A stretch of DNA of 64,000 nucleotides from assembly GCA_019055375.1 (NCBI GenBank), contig JAHQIW010002262.1, positions 124,001-188,000 on the forward strand, read 5' to 3'. Positions within the stretch are counted from its first letter, which is position 1; each line of letters starts with the position of its first letter. The position numbers and the translations under genes are program-made. Shown here one piece after another: positions 45,601 through 49,325 of the stretch. The notes under the pieces are model-generated. The model was given only the letters and a program-made list of their open reading frames with translations, was not told the DNA's origin and searched no databases. Origin of the DNA: Parelaphostrongylus tenuis. Lineage: Eukaryota > Nematoda > Chromadorea > Rhabditida > Metastrongylidae.

Positions 45601-47721
45601 GTGACCTCTACAATGGCTCACGATGGCTCGCTGATGTAAAAAGTCAGAACTTCTATCTTCCCAAACAAGTCTGGGATCCATTCACCAACCCCGGAGGGAT
45701 GAAAGGCTCAATGAGCCTTGAGGGCGGGGTCGAACCATGGACTCTCAGTTGGTCGACCATGCATGCGTTGCATAGCACCTCTCACCACTTCGTCACGGGT
45801 GCTCCTATTTCTCAGTTACAGCGCAAAATTGATTTCCCATTTATTGAGGGGGATTTAGAAACCCACCTCAATTTGTTTACTCTCCCTCTTCTTTCGTAAC
45901 ACGAATCTAGGAACAAAAAGTTGCTATTGAGGAGAGAATTTGCTACTGATCGACTATTGGTTTACTGTGTTCCTAGAAATGTAGGGCTTATTTGGTCATT
46001 TTGGCAAGACTGAATGTTGCCTCGATAGGACACCTCGGAAATAAACTGGGATTAGAACAGTGTGACATGATTTCAGTACGAATCGAACGATAAAACTGTC
46101 GGCGTTGAGCAACCCCTAAGGGATGCGCCATGCATTCGACTTCACTTATAGCATCGTTAGAGGTGACTGCATATTTGACCTTTACAATGATTTGCGGTGG
46201 GTGGGCTAACGATGTACCAAGTCAGTGCTGCTATTCTCCCAGAGTCAGAGAGGTGAAGCACCTCTCACCACTGCGCCATACGCGCTCCTGTGTACGATAG
46301 AACTCTAAATCATTTCTTTTTCTTGTGTTTCAGTTTTTAACTTTCTCTATATTCCAGCAATTGGGTGTGTACGATACATTCAATAGAGCAGTTGGAGACT
46401 CCGGTTCGTCTCAGAGCGGTCTTCATCTAACATCAGTGGTTTTCGATAATCCGAACGAAGTAAGTTAATGAGGCAGTCTTCTTTTAACTAACATTACAAT
46501 CTATTAGTCCTGTTTATAGTTCATTGTATTGCATTGCCATTAGAACATTGCTTTTTTTTTTTAGCCGTTAGAGTCTTTCCTGAGTCATTCTTTGTCGACT
46601 TTCGTCAATTTTCGGCGATGGTCTGTGTTCATTTAGGAAGTGGTAGTAATGTCGGTGTTTATAAACGGTGCGAAGCTCTTCATAAATTTGAGATCTAACC
46701 CATAGTTCTTTTTGATGAGCGAAAAAGACGAGGTTGTTATAATCATATGTATCTGAATAACTAATGTTTCGGCGAATTTGGCCTTCTCCAGGTTCTGAAG
46801 AAATGAGGTTATCGGCAACCCAGCCAGTCATATACCTCCATCGCTTCAAGAAAATCTCACCAAATCTGGATTTCAATGGGTTTGGGAACAAAACGGCTTT
46901 CCCACACACAGCTATCGCTTCCTCATTGTTCACTGAGTTTTCCACCCATATATGGCACTGACTTTCAAATTCGTTTACGGAAAAGAGAGGATAAACGAAA
47001 GCGTCTTCAAGGTGGTTCTTCGTCAATTCAATATCCAATGTAATTGCTTACAACGACCGCGTGTTTTTGCTTATTAGGAACCACTGCTTCTGCGTCTCTA
47101 ACCTTCAACGTGTTGCGTCAACCAATGGTGTCTGATGGCGTCTGCAATTGTTAGACTCAACACATTGAAGGTTGGAGACGCGGAGACCGGGGGTCCACGG
47201 TCCAGTGAGGGTTGTGAACTACTGAACATTGCCCAGTTTAATACTATTCAATCCCGAGAATTTGTTATCTGTCATCCGTCATCGTTTCCAGAAAATTATT
47301 ATCATTATTTCTGCAATAACCCTTATTCTTGTTTACTTTGGCCTTTTCTGGCCCTTTTAGCCCTTTTATTTGCCTTCTTATAGGGTACTGTAATGAGCAG
47401 CTCGGCTGATTACCGTCAAAATTCGTCAACTGCGATAGCCCAAACTTCCAACGAAAGTCACTTTTCGCAGGGTGTTGTGACATCGACAGCCTCTTCGGTA
47501 CAATCTCTGTCAACAGGCTCCGTTGAGGGTAACAACAATAGTACAAACCAAGTAAGTCTTGTGTTTTTTTTCATTTGTGGTCTCTATCACCTTAGAAAAT
47601 CTTAAATTTTTTTTAGAGCCATGGTGTGTTTGGTAATTTGTTCAATCGTGGCTTCTTCTCAAAACCCGTTTTGCGTTCTGAAGAAGAAAGTTATCGTTAC
47701 CTATTGGCTCTGGATCGCTAG
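18600..47721 (+). CDS. Multi-exon gene for a two-transmembrane protein (span of recognised exons)
   Basis: Twelve exons: 18600-18687, 18786-18839, 18918-18998, 19058-19288, 22548-22664, 34456-34615, 34746-34834, 34945-35000, 42059-42193, 46358-46459, 47384-47551 and 47617-47721. Phases agree at all but one junction: 35000 ends with two bases of a codon, while 42059 begins in phase 0, so either an exon in the 7 kb between is missed or the acceptor is the AAG at 42061-42063. The protein has helix 1 (YGCVSFGLITTGLVFTVF), a short loop, helix 2 (AGPTTMVVGLVLCGKVII), then a long Ser/Thr/Asn-rich, probably disordered tail ending SEEESYRYLLALDR. The short two-helix layout faintly recalls TMEM200-type proteins, but I cannot name it. 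The 5' end is not located. Introns of 3-12 kb are filled with mobile DNA. Confidence 0.75.
18786..18839 (+). CDS. Exon with transmembrane helix 2
   Basis: Acceptor AATTTTAG, 18 codons, donor AAG|GTTAGT, phase 0 on both sides. The peptide VWLAGPTTMVVGLVLCGK continues into VII of the next exon and forms the second helix. The intron that follows is 78 bp. Confidence 0.75.
18918..18998 (+). CDS. Exon after helix 2
   Basis: Acceptor TGTTACAG, 27 codons, donor CAG|GTCTGT, phase 0-0. The peptide VIIDWGPAMLHAREGSIDS continues to MEHYVQ. A 59 bp intron follows. Confidence 0.75.
19058..19288 (+). CDS. Exon of the polar tail
   Basis: Acceptor TGTTTCAG, 77 codons, donor AAC|GTGAGT, phase 0-0. It begins AGFQLPGIVDPLNNERC and continues with a polar stretch including LMGSTTEQSSCMAEAVP and HPNSQYLMLSQHYSS. 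Confidence 0.75.
20430..20960. repeat. Fold-back element, copy 2
   Basis: Relative of the element at 6380-6930, same orientation. Arms are about 20475-20650 and 20755-20920; GGCATACAATTTGCC on the left faces GGGCAAGTTGTAGACC on the right, and CATGCATGAATGGAGCG faces CGCCATCCGTGCATGAG. The outer TAGAGCAATGAACACC block recurs inverted near 21245, so the full element may extend to about 21290. Confidence 0.75.
21480..21760 (+). repeat. Single hammerhead-bearing module
   Basis: The stretch before the ribozyme (GGCGTCGATTTC, GGGATCGACGGAACCGAAGG) aligns with that before the hammerhead at 63646 (GGCGTCGTTTCC, GGGATCGGCTGAACCGAAAG), so both belong to one family. No inverted partner was found here. 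Confidence 0.7.
21651..21698 (+). ncRNA. Hammerhead ribozyme, type I
   Basis: Stem I GUGGUA (21651-21656) pairs with UAGCAC (21693-21698) with one G-G mismatch. The core CUGAUGA (21657-21663) is exact. Stem II is GUCC-CAAUA-GGAC with four perfect pairs, GAAA is at 21677-21680, and stem III AUAGG-CG-CCUAU is followed by A21692, the predicted cleavage site (AUA triplet). All invariant core bases are present, so it may still be active. Confidence 0.85.
22548..22664 (+). CDS. Exon, Ser-rich segment
   Basis: Acceptor GATTTTTCAG, 39 codons, donor GAT|GTAAGT, phase 0-0, joining directly in phase to 19288. The peptide includes DCQGLRMDSDSESRLTFSH and SSNATPPSIACSVND. An 11.8 kb intron follows. Confidence 0.75.
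23040..23640 (+). mobile_element. RTE-type LINE relic, 3' part
   Basis: Broken translation retains DSTVLPALT near 23180, HVKLSKVR near 23368, then GGHVMSFNNKRWTRTI near 23396, the conserved end of the hookworm-type RTE reverse transcriptase (usual form KLSKIRWAGHVMRFNDNRWTRAV). Many stops and frameshifts. It lies inside an intron in the same sense as the host gene. The minus-strand frame across it is only its shadow. Confidence 0.75.
23933..24166 (-). CDS. Minus-strand coding-like ORF in an intron
   Basis: A 77-codon frame reads YYSFEDLPSPPLSHGDV and EIFESKVKTSSFSSKTL, ending GATSLTDD and a stop. The composition (Pro/Ser and acidic clusters) looks like protein. There is no in-frame ATG at its start, and a possible acceptor GATGCAG lies just upstream, so it may be an exon of an antisense gene or a transposon fragment. 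No family is recognised. Confidence 0.3.
   Translation of the reverse strand: MDAVYYSFEDLPSPPLSHGDVIEAEGHVLEAKSCNLAPALPLCPPLTTEIFESKVKTSSFSSKTLDKRRGATSLTDD
24167..25289. other. Intron, no gene seen
   Basis: Between 24870 and 25180 the base composition is more even, but no protein match or structure could be given. Confidence 0.4.
25290..25812. repeat. Inverted pair of decayed hammerhead-like repeats
   Basis: The arm at 25300-25400 (GAGGCTGATTTTAGCTCTTTT, TACGTTTCGGCG, CTCGTC, AGAGCCA) recurs inverted at 25700-25812 (AGAGCC/GGCTCT, GCGAAACGTA, GGCTAAAATCAGCCTCC). On the minus strand at 25357-25400 the order is CUGACGA, a hairpin ending CGCC, then GAAACGUAC; on the plus strand at 25720-25757 it is CUAACGA, a hairpin, then GAAACGUAC. 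Stems I and III are weak, so these are relics. A third member lies at 50640-50735. Confidence 0.6.
25815..26560 (-). mobile_element. RTE-type LINE relic, reverse transcriptase middle part
   Basis: Read on the minus strand the decayed protein includes VEVEIDGQQIYHLRSAGEIA (usual form VKVDGRQLHHLRFADDIV), LIIPNIIQTE, FDNAYGKIGVRLDPRKTKIM and RKRVAEVVSKSIG. The catalytic F-A-D-D block has become S-A-G-E. Stops and shifts show it is dead. It lies in an intron, antisense to the host gene. Confidence 0.8.
26561..26993. other. Intron, no gene seen
   Basis: No feature assigned; the 5' end of the RTE relic may reach into it. Confidence 0.35.
27065..27112 (-). ncRNA. Hammerhead ribozyme, array unit 1
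   Basis: In minus sense: stem I GGGUCA/UGACCC, six perfect pairs; exact core CUGAUGA; stem II GGAGG-ACGAA-CCUCC; GAAA; stem III ACACC/GGUGU, a palindrome with no loop of its own; GUA cleavage triplet, cut predicted between 27071 and 27070. The very short stem III suggests folding in a dimer or with an opened stem. Confidence 0.9.
27335..27382 (-). ncRNA. Hammerhead ribozyme, array unit 2
   Basis: Sequence identical to that of unit 1 over all 48 positions, including core and three stems. Distance between cleavage sites of units 1 and 2 is 270 nt, the size of the RNA that self-cleavage would release. Confidence 0.9.
27606..27653 (-). ncRNA. Hammerhead ribozyme, array unit 3
   Basis: Identical to units 1 and 2 over 48 positions. 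Cleavage-site spacing to unit 2 is 271 nt; the extra base is in an A tract. Confidence 0.9.
27883..27930 (+). ncRNA. Hammerhead ribozyme, inverted copy
   Basis: Same 48 nt ribozyme on the plus strand: GGGUCA 27883-27888, CUGAUGA 27889-27895, stem II 27896-27910, GAAA 27911-27914, stem III palindrome, cut predicted after A27924, UGACCC 27925-27930. All core bases intact. It is in the sense of the host gene's transcript, so it could in principle cleave that intron. Confidence 0.9.
28036..28096. repeat. CATA-rich microsatellite
   Basis: Imperfect (CATA)n and (TACA)n run between the ribozyme array and the SINE. A similar run lies at 28380-28462 on the other side of the SINE. Confidence 0.85.
28097..28381 (-). 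repeat. SINE-A copy
   Basis: Complete tRNA-derived SINE in minus orientation: tail AAAGGATAAAAGG, CAATCCCTGAGGGATG, body AGTCAGTGCTGC and GACCCCGGAGGGATGGATGG, then the tRNA-like head with B-box complement GAGATCGAACC. It lies between two CATA microsatellite stretches. Confidence 0.85.
28382..31064. other. Intron, no gene seen
   Basis: After a CATA microsatellite to about 28462 the DNA is AT-rich. Short frames occur on both strands (for example 30561-30746 plus, 29659-29916 minus) without splice or family support. Confidence 0.4.
31065..31135 (+). repeat. Short dispersed repeat shared with 41305-41372
   Basis: GAATAGAACGACGATTTCGA and GAGTCTTTTCTAATTAGTGG align with GAATAGAACGATAATTTGAA and GAGTCCTTACTGATTAGTAG at 41305-41372, same strand. 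Family unknown; both sites lie in introns of the same gene. Confidence 0.6.
31225..31545. repeat. Penelope-type hammerhead relics in inverted pair
   Basis: On the minus strand at 31231-31248 the string GCTCTGAAGAAGGCGAAATC resembles the CUGANGA-stem-GAAA core seen in Penelope-like terminal repeats. On the plus strand at 31521-31541 CUGAUGU-GGC-GUC-GCC-GAAACG has one core change. The two lie about 280 bp apart, left on minus and right on plus, like the other pairs. Confidence 0.45.
31796..32053 (-). pseudogene. Tc1-type transposase, C-terminal fragment
   Basis: The 85-codon minus-strand frame reads HIKNLWAIVAREIKRSAR and then CEELSNLVVASKDGRTFVI, equivalent to the Tc1 family's P-I-E-N-LW-x-x-x-xR block and its LV-x-SM-x-R-x-x-x-VI end. 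The final catalytic D/E region is altered (IKNLW instead of IENLW). Upstream parts were not found. It lies in an intron. Confidence 0.65.
32220..32340. other. Short GC-rich island in an intron
   Basis: GGGCGCTGGCGCTCACGTGG and GCCACTAGCGCCGACCCG stand out from the AT-rich surroundings, with an inverted GGCGCT/AGCGCC pair. Function unknown; it could be regulatory or part of a transposon end. Confidence 0.4.
32342..32524 (-). CDS. Minus-strand ORF of 60 codons, unknown
   Basis: ATG-initiated frame with TSLNQIVNSRGFHSILIEI and LRLQIDQFLLEKDLPLEVKS, ending DRFSG and a stop. The amphipathic end has a faint look of a channel C-linker, which I do not rely on. It could be part of the Tc1-type element next to it or an antisense exon. 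Confidence 0.25.
   Translation of the reverse strand: MTSLNQIVNSRGFHSILIEIVLESDNANVTTKLRLQIDQFLLEKDLPLEVKSRIIDRFSG
33152..33345 (+). repeat. Three spaced copies of a short motif
   Basis: The motif ATTCTAGACGRCTRGGCGCTG occurs at about 33162-33184, 33229-33250 and 33321-33342, each preceded by AGCTCAT, AGCTTAT or AGCTTAA. Spacing is 67 and 92 bp. Function unknown. Confidence 0.65.
33666..33881. repeat. Palindromic element enclosing a hammerhead relic
   Basis: Arms of about 55 bp (33666-33722 and 33829-33881) are inverted: TGCCAGATAAT at the left end and ATTATCTGGCA at the right, and GGTCTGTTATATA facing TATATAACAGACC. A minus-strand hammerhead-like fold sits in the centre. Confidence 0.75.
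33728..33771 (-). ncRNA. Hammerhead-like motif, decayed
   Basis: Minus sense: stem I GCCCGG/UCGGGC pairs at six positions (one G-U), core UUGAUGA (C3 to U), stem II reduced to about two of four pairs, GAAA intact, stem III ACACGUGU, GUU at the cleavage site. Probably inactive, but its position inside an inverted repeat is notable. Confidence 0.55.
34456..34615 (+). CDS. Exon, His/Ser-rich segment
   Basis: Acceptor TGATTGTAG, 53 codons plus one base, donor GTATGT. The peptide contains MDQPELAPHVSFHVHEEDHD, then IALRSLSKSDPHLSIPHLLM. The exon begins with ATG in frame, so an internal start could also give a shorter form lacking the membrane helices. Confidence 0.8.
34746..34834 (+). CDS. Exon
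   Basis: Acceptor AATTTTCAG, two bases completing the split Asp codon then 29 codons, donor AAG|GTGATT. The peptide includes HPSLNRIVSGLFHVGSAL and TPNASSANLK. Phase matches the preceding exon across a 130 bp intron. Confidence 0.8.
34945..35000 (+). CDS. Exon
   Basis: Acceptor CATGTACAG, 18 codons plus two bases, donor GTGAGT. The peptide PHFTDSNTSIRSTVTSSE is Ser/Thr-rich. An in-frame stop follows the donor, so splicing here is required for the longer protein. Confidence 0.75.
35001..36429. other. Intron, no certain feature
   Basis: About 225 bp in, an acceptor CTCTCATAG at 35225-35233 is followed by a frame that would end the protein after about 14 residues (GRDCKYVAHRRVE). This could be an alternative last exon, but the evidence is thin. 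The rest is AT-rich. Confidence 0.35.
36430..36577 (-). repeat. SINE-A fragment, diverged
   Basis: CAGACTAGCCTAGTACCAAC matches the body of SINE-A (CAGACAAGTCTGGTACCAA-type), followed by AGGCTTGATGGGCTCGGTAC and the GGGGTCG head complement. The tail half is missing. Confidence 0.6.
36578..38876. other. Intron, no gene seen
   Basis: AT-rich with short frames on both strands (for example 36674-36950 minus, 37658-37870 plus), none with splice or family support. Confidence 0.4.
38877..39165 (+). repeat. SINE-A copy
   Basis: Head GAGCACATATGGCGCAGTGG (A box region) and GATGGTTCAATTTC (B box, one change), body CACCAAGCCATCCAACCCC and AGCACTGGCTC, tail GATGTTCAACGCCGAGAGC. Confidence 0.85.
39549..39762 (-). 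repeat. SINE-B copy
   Basis: Second tRNA-like SINE family. In minus sense it opens GGTGGACCATGGCAGAGTGG (A-box-like), then GGCAGTCAACAGCGAAC, GACATGCTCAACTAGTC, and ends AGAAGCACTGGGATCCTCAC followed by A-rich DNA. Relatives at 40157-40440 and 55243-55515 share GTCAACAAC and the CGCACAGTGAA-type end. A weak coding frame across it is not a gene. Confidence 0.75.
40157..40440 (+). repeat. SINE-B copy
   Basis: Head GGGGCTCCGTGGTCGAGTGG, middle GGCAGTCAACAACAACACCC and GAGACGTGCTCAATCAGTAT, end TACTGGGGTCTGCGCAGCGA followed by an A-rich tail with GTGAAGACGGATCAATAAAA. Confidence 0.75.
40441..42058. other. Intron; unclassified repeat at 41075-41650
   Basis: 41305-41372 is shared with 31065-31135. 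The following 41390-41640 is GC-richer and ordered (GTGGCAACCAGGATTTGTGG, a CCCCGAAGGGG hairpin), looking like the untranslated region of a retroelement, but I cannot name it. Confidence 0.45.
42059..42193 (+). CDS. Exon
   Basis: Acceptor TTTTTGTGCAG, 45 codons, donor AAG|GTTAGC, phase 0-0. The peptide includes REMKLKLCDLRSCGLPQSTP and SATDWSGVVAEATRKNSK. To join 35000 directly in frame the acceptor would have to be the AAG five bases downstream; otherwise an exon is missing between them. Confidence 0.65.
42289..42408. repeat. Terminal-inverted-repeat element with tRNA-like core, second member
   Basis: Ends AGTGGTGACAAAAC and GTTTTGTACACCACT are inverted copies (one base offset). Inside are GGTTAGAGAG (A-box remnant), a C tract, and GCGGGTTCGAGTACCGC, a strong B box within a T-arm hairpin. 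It shares its right half with 61820-61933. Confidence 0.7.
42458..42760 (+). repeat. SINE-A copy
   Basis: Head GAGCACATGTGGCGTAGTGG, B box TGTTCAATCTC, diverged body with AGGATACGGAGCACTGACTC, tail GGTTGCTCAACGCCGAGAG followed by TTTATCC repeats and a TA-rich microsatellite. Confidence 0.85.
42967..43265 (-). repeat. SINE-A copy
   Basis: Complete minus-strand copy: tail AAAGGATAAAG, CCTTGAGGGATGCGCCATGC, CCGAGTCAGTGCTGC, GACCCCGGAGGGATGGATGG, B-box complement GAGATCGAACC and A-box complement TCTAACCACTGCGCCA. It is inverted relative to 42458 with a microsatellite between. Confidence 0.9.
43680..43985 (+). repeat. SINE-A copy, best preserved
   Basis: Head GAGCGCATATGGCGCAGTGG with A box TGGCGCAGTGGTTAGAGGTG, B box GGTTCGATCTC, and acceptor-like stem GAGCGC facing GCGCTC. 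Body and tail as in the other copies. It is preceded by a (TA)n tract at 43639-43670 and followed by another at 43982-44007. Use this copy as the family reference. Confidence 0.9.
44012..44312 (-). repeat. SINE-A array unit 1
   Basis: Diverged minus-strand SINE-A (GGATACGCCATGCATTCAAC, GAGCCTCAAGCACGTAATCG, TCTAACCGCTGCGCCA) with a (GT)n insertion near 44257. It is followed by a spacer beginning CAGCGCAAATTGATTTCC that recurs after units 3 and 4. Confidence 0.8.
44606..44900 (-). repeat. SINE-A array unit 2
   Basis: GATAAAGTTCTCGGCGTTGA, AAGTCAGTGTTGCTATC and GAGCCTTGAGCGCGGGAT mark the tail, body and head. Its downstream spacer differs from the other units. Confidence 0.8.
45070..45387 (-). 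repeat. SINE-A array unit 3
   Basis: CTTGGCGTTGATCAATTC tail, TTAGTGCCTATCTTCCCAGA body, and ATCGATTGGTCGGGCATG plus TCTAACCACTGCGACACAGG head. Followed by the shared CAGCGCAAATTGA spacer. Confidence 0.8.
45557..45805 (-). repeat. SINE-A array unit 4
   Basis: Lacks the tail end; starts with GCATTCGACTCCATTCG and has AACCCCGGAGGGATGAAAGG, GAGCCTTGAGGGCGGGGTCG and a diverged A-box complement. Followed by the shared CAGCGCAAAATTGA spacer. Confidence 0.75.
46088..46292 (-). repeat. SINE-A array unit 5, internally deleted
   Basis: Tail GTCGGCGTTGAGCAACCCC and body AAGTCAGTGCTGCTATTC are present, but the sequence jumps from CCCAGAGTCAGAGAGG to the A-box complement CTCACCACTGCGCCATACGC; the middle of the head is deleted. 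Confidence 0.8.
46358..46459 (+). CDS. Exon
   Basis: Acceptor CTATATTCCAG, 34 codons, donor GAA|GTAAGT, phase 0-0. The peptide is QLGVYDTFNRAVGDSGSSQS then GLHLTSVVFDNPNE. It lies 65 bp after the SINE array. Confidence 0.8.
46568..47038 (-). CDS. Nested antisense ORF of 156 codons
   Basis: Intronless frame in the intron between 46459 and 47384, opposite strand. Residues include MDIELTKNHLEDAFVYPLFS, VNEFESQCHIWVENSV, FGEIFLKRWRYMTGWVADN and ELWVRSQIYEELRTVYKHRH. The stop is soon followed by an 11-base A run, as in a retrocopy. Within it, 46765-46797, the minus strand reads CUGGAGA, a hairpin ending GCC, GAAACAUUAG, close to a Penelope-type hammerhead relic, so part of the ORF may be retroelement sequence open by chance. 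No family is recognised. Confidence 0.35.
   Translation of the reverse strand: MDIELTKNHLEDAFVYPLFSVNEFESQCHIWVENSVNNEEAIAVCGKAVLFPNPLKSRFGEIFLKRWRYMTGWVADNLISSEPGEGQIRRNISYSDTYDYNNLVFFAHQKELWVRSQIYEELRTVYKHRHYYHFLNEHRPSPKIDESRQRMTQERL
47091..47181. repeat. Inverted repeat, 26 bp arms
   Basis: TGCGTCTCTAACCTTCAACG on the left faces TTGAAGGTTGGAGACGCG on the right around about 38 bp. It could be a small MITE or a hairpin in the intron RNA. Confidence 0.7.
47384..47551 (+). CDS. Exon, Ser/Asn-rich tail
   Basis: Acceptor CTTCTTATAG, 56 codons, donor CAA|GTAAGT, phase 0-0. The peptide is low-complexity: MSSSADYRQNSSTAIAQTS, VVTSTASSVQSLSTGSVEG, NNNSTNQ. Such segments are usually unstructured. 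Confidence 0.85.
47617..47721 (+). CDS. Last exon with stop codon
   Basis: Acceptor ATTTTTTTTAG, 34 codons then TAG. The peptide SHGVFGNLFNRGFFSKPVLR then SEEESYRYLLALDR is the C-terminus. The stop is only 60 bp before the Penelope-like palindrome, so the 3' untranslated region is either short or runs into it. Confidence 0.85.
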   Translation, partial: SHGVFGNLFNRGFFSKPVLRSEEESYRYLLALDR

Positions 47722-47955
47722 ATAAAACCCTATCATTGCCTCAACTAGAGGGAATGCAAGATTACATTATTGTTGTTGCTTTGATATATGACAATCGAGA
47801 AAACTTATCTTGATTAGCTGGCGCGAGGTTGGTAAAGTAGTCGTAGAAATTCGGCTGACGTTTTGGCGACCCGCCTTCTTCAGAGCCTGGGCGTATGTAG
47901 TGTTAGTCTATTTGAATGATTCGGATAGTCTTATTTATATGCTGCCTAGGTCAGG

Positions 47956-48190
47956 TTAAAAGATAAAACGAAGAAAGGGCGCGAGATCTCGTGTGATGGT
48001 GACACATTCTTCCTTCCGGTTTATTTCGGGGTTTTTGGCGTTTATCCAAAATGCCTCAAGAGTTTTGTGCGTGGATGTTTTTGATCCCTGCGCCAGGATT
48101 GTGACAGTCACATCTAAATCCTTGTTGTTGTGTTTTTGTGCCCTATGTAAACCTAAAGGTTTGGTTTTATCTATTTTGGACTTACTGTCT
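47956..48190 (-). pseudogene. Penelope-like GIY-YIG C-terminal fragment, left arm
   Basis: Minus-strand coding: GLHRAQKHNNKDLDVTVTI, then STHKTLEAFWINAKNPEINR and a stop after RFIF. The LEA-x-x-I-x-x-x-NP-x-xNR pattern is the end of GIY-YIG endonuclease domains in Penelope-like elements. The upstream reverse transcriptase is absent. Confidence 0.65.
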
Positions 48191-48246
48191 AGATGTTCTT
48201 TTATGCTGATGAAAAGTGGTCTACATCTACAGTCTAAAATACATCT

Positions 48247-48481
48247 AGACAGTAAGTTTAAAATAGATAAAACCAAACCTTTAGGTTTACATAGGGCACA
48301 AAAACACAACAACAAGGATTTTGATGTGACTGTCACAATCCTGGCGCAGGGATCAAAAACATCCACGCGCAAAACTCTTGAGGCATTTTGGATAAACGCA
48401 AAAAACCCCGAAATGAACCGGAAGGAAGAATGTGTCACCATCACACGAGATCTCGCGTCCTTTCTTCGTTTTATCTTCTAA
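48247..48481 (+). pseudogene. Penelope-like GIY-YIG C-terminal fragment, right arm
   Basis: Plus-strand counterpart of 47956-48190 with few differences: KTLEAFWINAKNPEMNRKEE, then ITRDLASFLRFIF and TAA. The 162-codon frames on both strands are longer only because they read through the opposite arm. Confidence 0.65.
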
Positions 48482-48644
48482 CCTGACCTAGGCAGCATAT
48501 AAATAAGACCATCCGAATCATTCAAATAGACTAACACTACATACGCCCAGGCTCTGAAGAAGGCGGGTCGCCGAAACTCTTCGACTACTTTACCAACCTC
48601 GCGCCAGCTAATCAAGATAAGTTTTCTCGATTTTCATATATCAA

Positions 48645-49104
48645 TTGATTATGCCGAGGTTTATAGAAAGTCGAACTTTTGAATTGTTGTTGTTTTCTTT
48701 ACTAAAATTGAATTGTGAACAATAAGCATTCGTGTGCCCTCATTATAAGAAATATTTTTTCAACACTACATCTCTATTGTTGAATCATGTAATACTTTTC
48801 GCGGGTGCTTTTTGTGTCTCAAGATTAATTCCTAGTTTTTCAACACTGGATTGAGTTTTACACAGTCGGAAACACACGTGTTGCCTTCTGTTCTGACTGA
48901 AATATAATTGATGTTCACCTTATTGTCTACTGAAAACTGTAATTAGGTCAATGCTTGTGTCACAATGAAATTCCACACCCACGTTGTTCTTTTAGTTCTT
49001 AGCAAGACGTGATTAATTGTTATGAACTATGCTAAATAGCCCGGGAAACGTCGAGTTGGCTACACACACAGATCTGTGGTCAACGTTATGGATTATATCC
49101 AGCG
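48645..49104. other. No gene seen
   Basis: Short AT-rich stretch downstream of the palindrome; nothing assigned. Confidence 0.4.
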
Positions 49105-49325
49105 GCCACCTCAGCGGCTAAATCTGGGAGATCATCAATATACAGGACTCTTGGCTGAGAGTTTCCATGAAATGGAGAGCTGGGAGTCATCGAAGGACGT
49201 CTTGTATCATCGAGCATCATCTCAGCGATAAAATCTGTGAATACTTCGATGTGCAGAATCTTAGCTTGGGATTATTCATGAAATCGAGAATTTGGAATTA
49301 TCGAAGAACGTCTGTTTCCTGAAAC
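49105..49325 (+). repeat. Imperfect tandem duplication, unit about 110 bp
   Basis: 49110-49220 and 49223-49325 share CAGCG(G/A)TAAA, ATCTG, ATGAAAT(G/C)GAGA and TATCGAAGAACGTC-type blocks in the same order. Family unknown. Confidence 0.6.

Larger units (their letters stand above)
47781..48644. mobile_element. Head-to-head Penelope-like 3' ends forming a palindrome
   Basis: Arms 47781-48196 and 48241-48644 are near-identical inverted copies separated by 44 bp. Each arm, read outward, has the end of a GIY-YIG coding region, a stop codon, then a hammerhead-like string (CUGAAGA, hairpin GGCG-GGU-CGCC, GAAAC; right arm 48556-48582, left arm 47849-47876). The near-identity indicates a recent event. 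Transcribed through, it would form a hairpin of about 400 bp. Confidence 0.8.

Noticed and set aside
47956..48481. Two 162-codon ORFs on opposite strands
   Set aside because: Only the last 78 or so codons of each are real GIY-YIG sequence; the first half reads the opposite arm of the palindrome backward.
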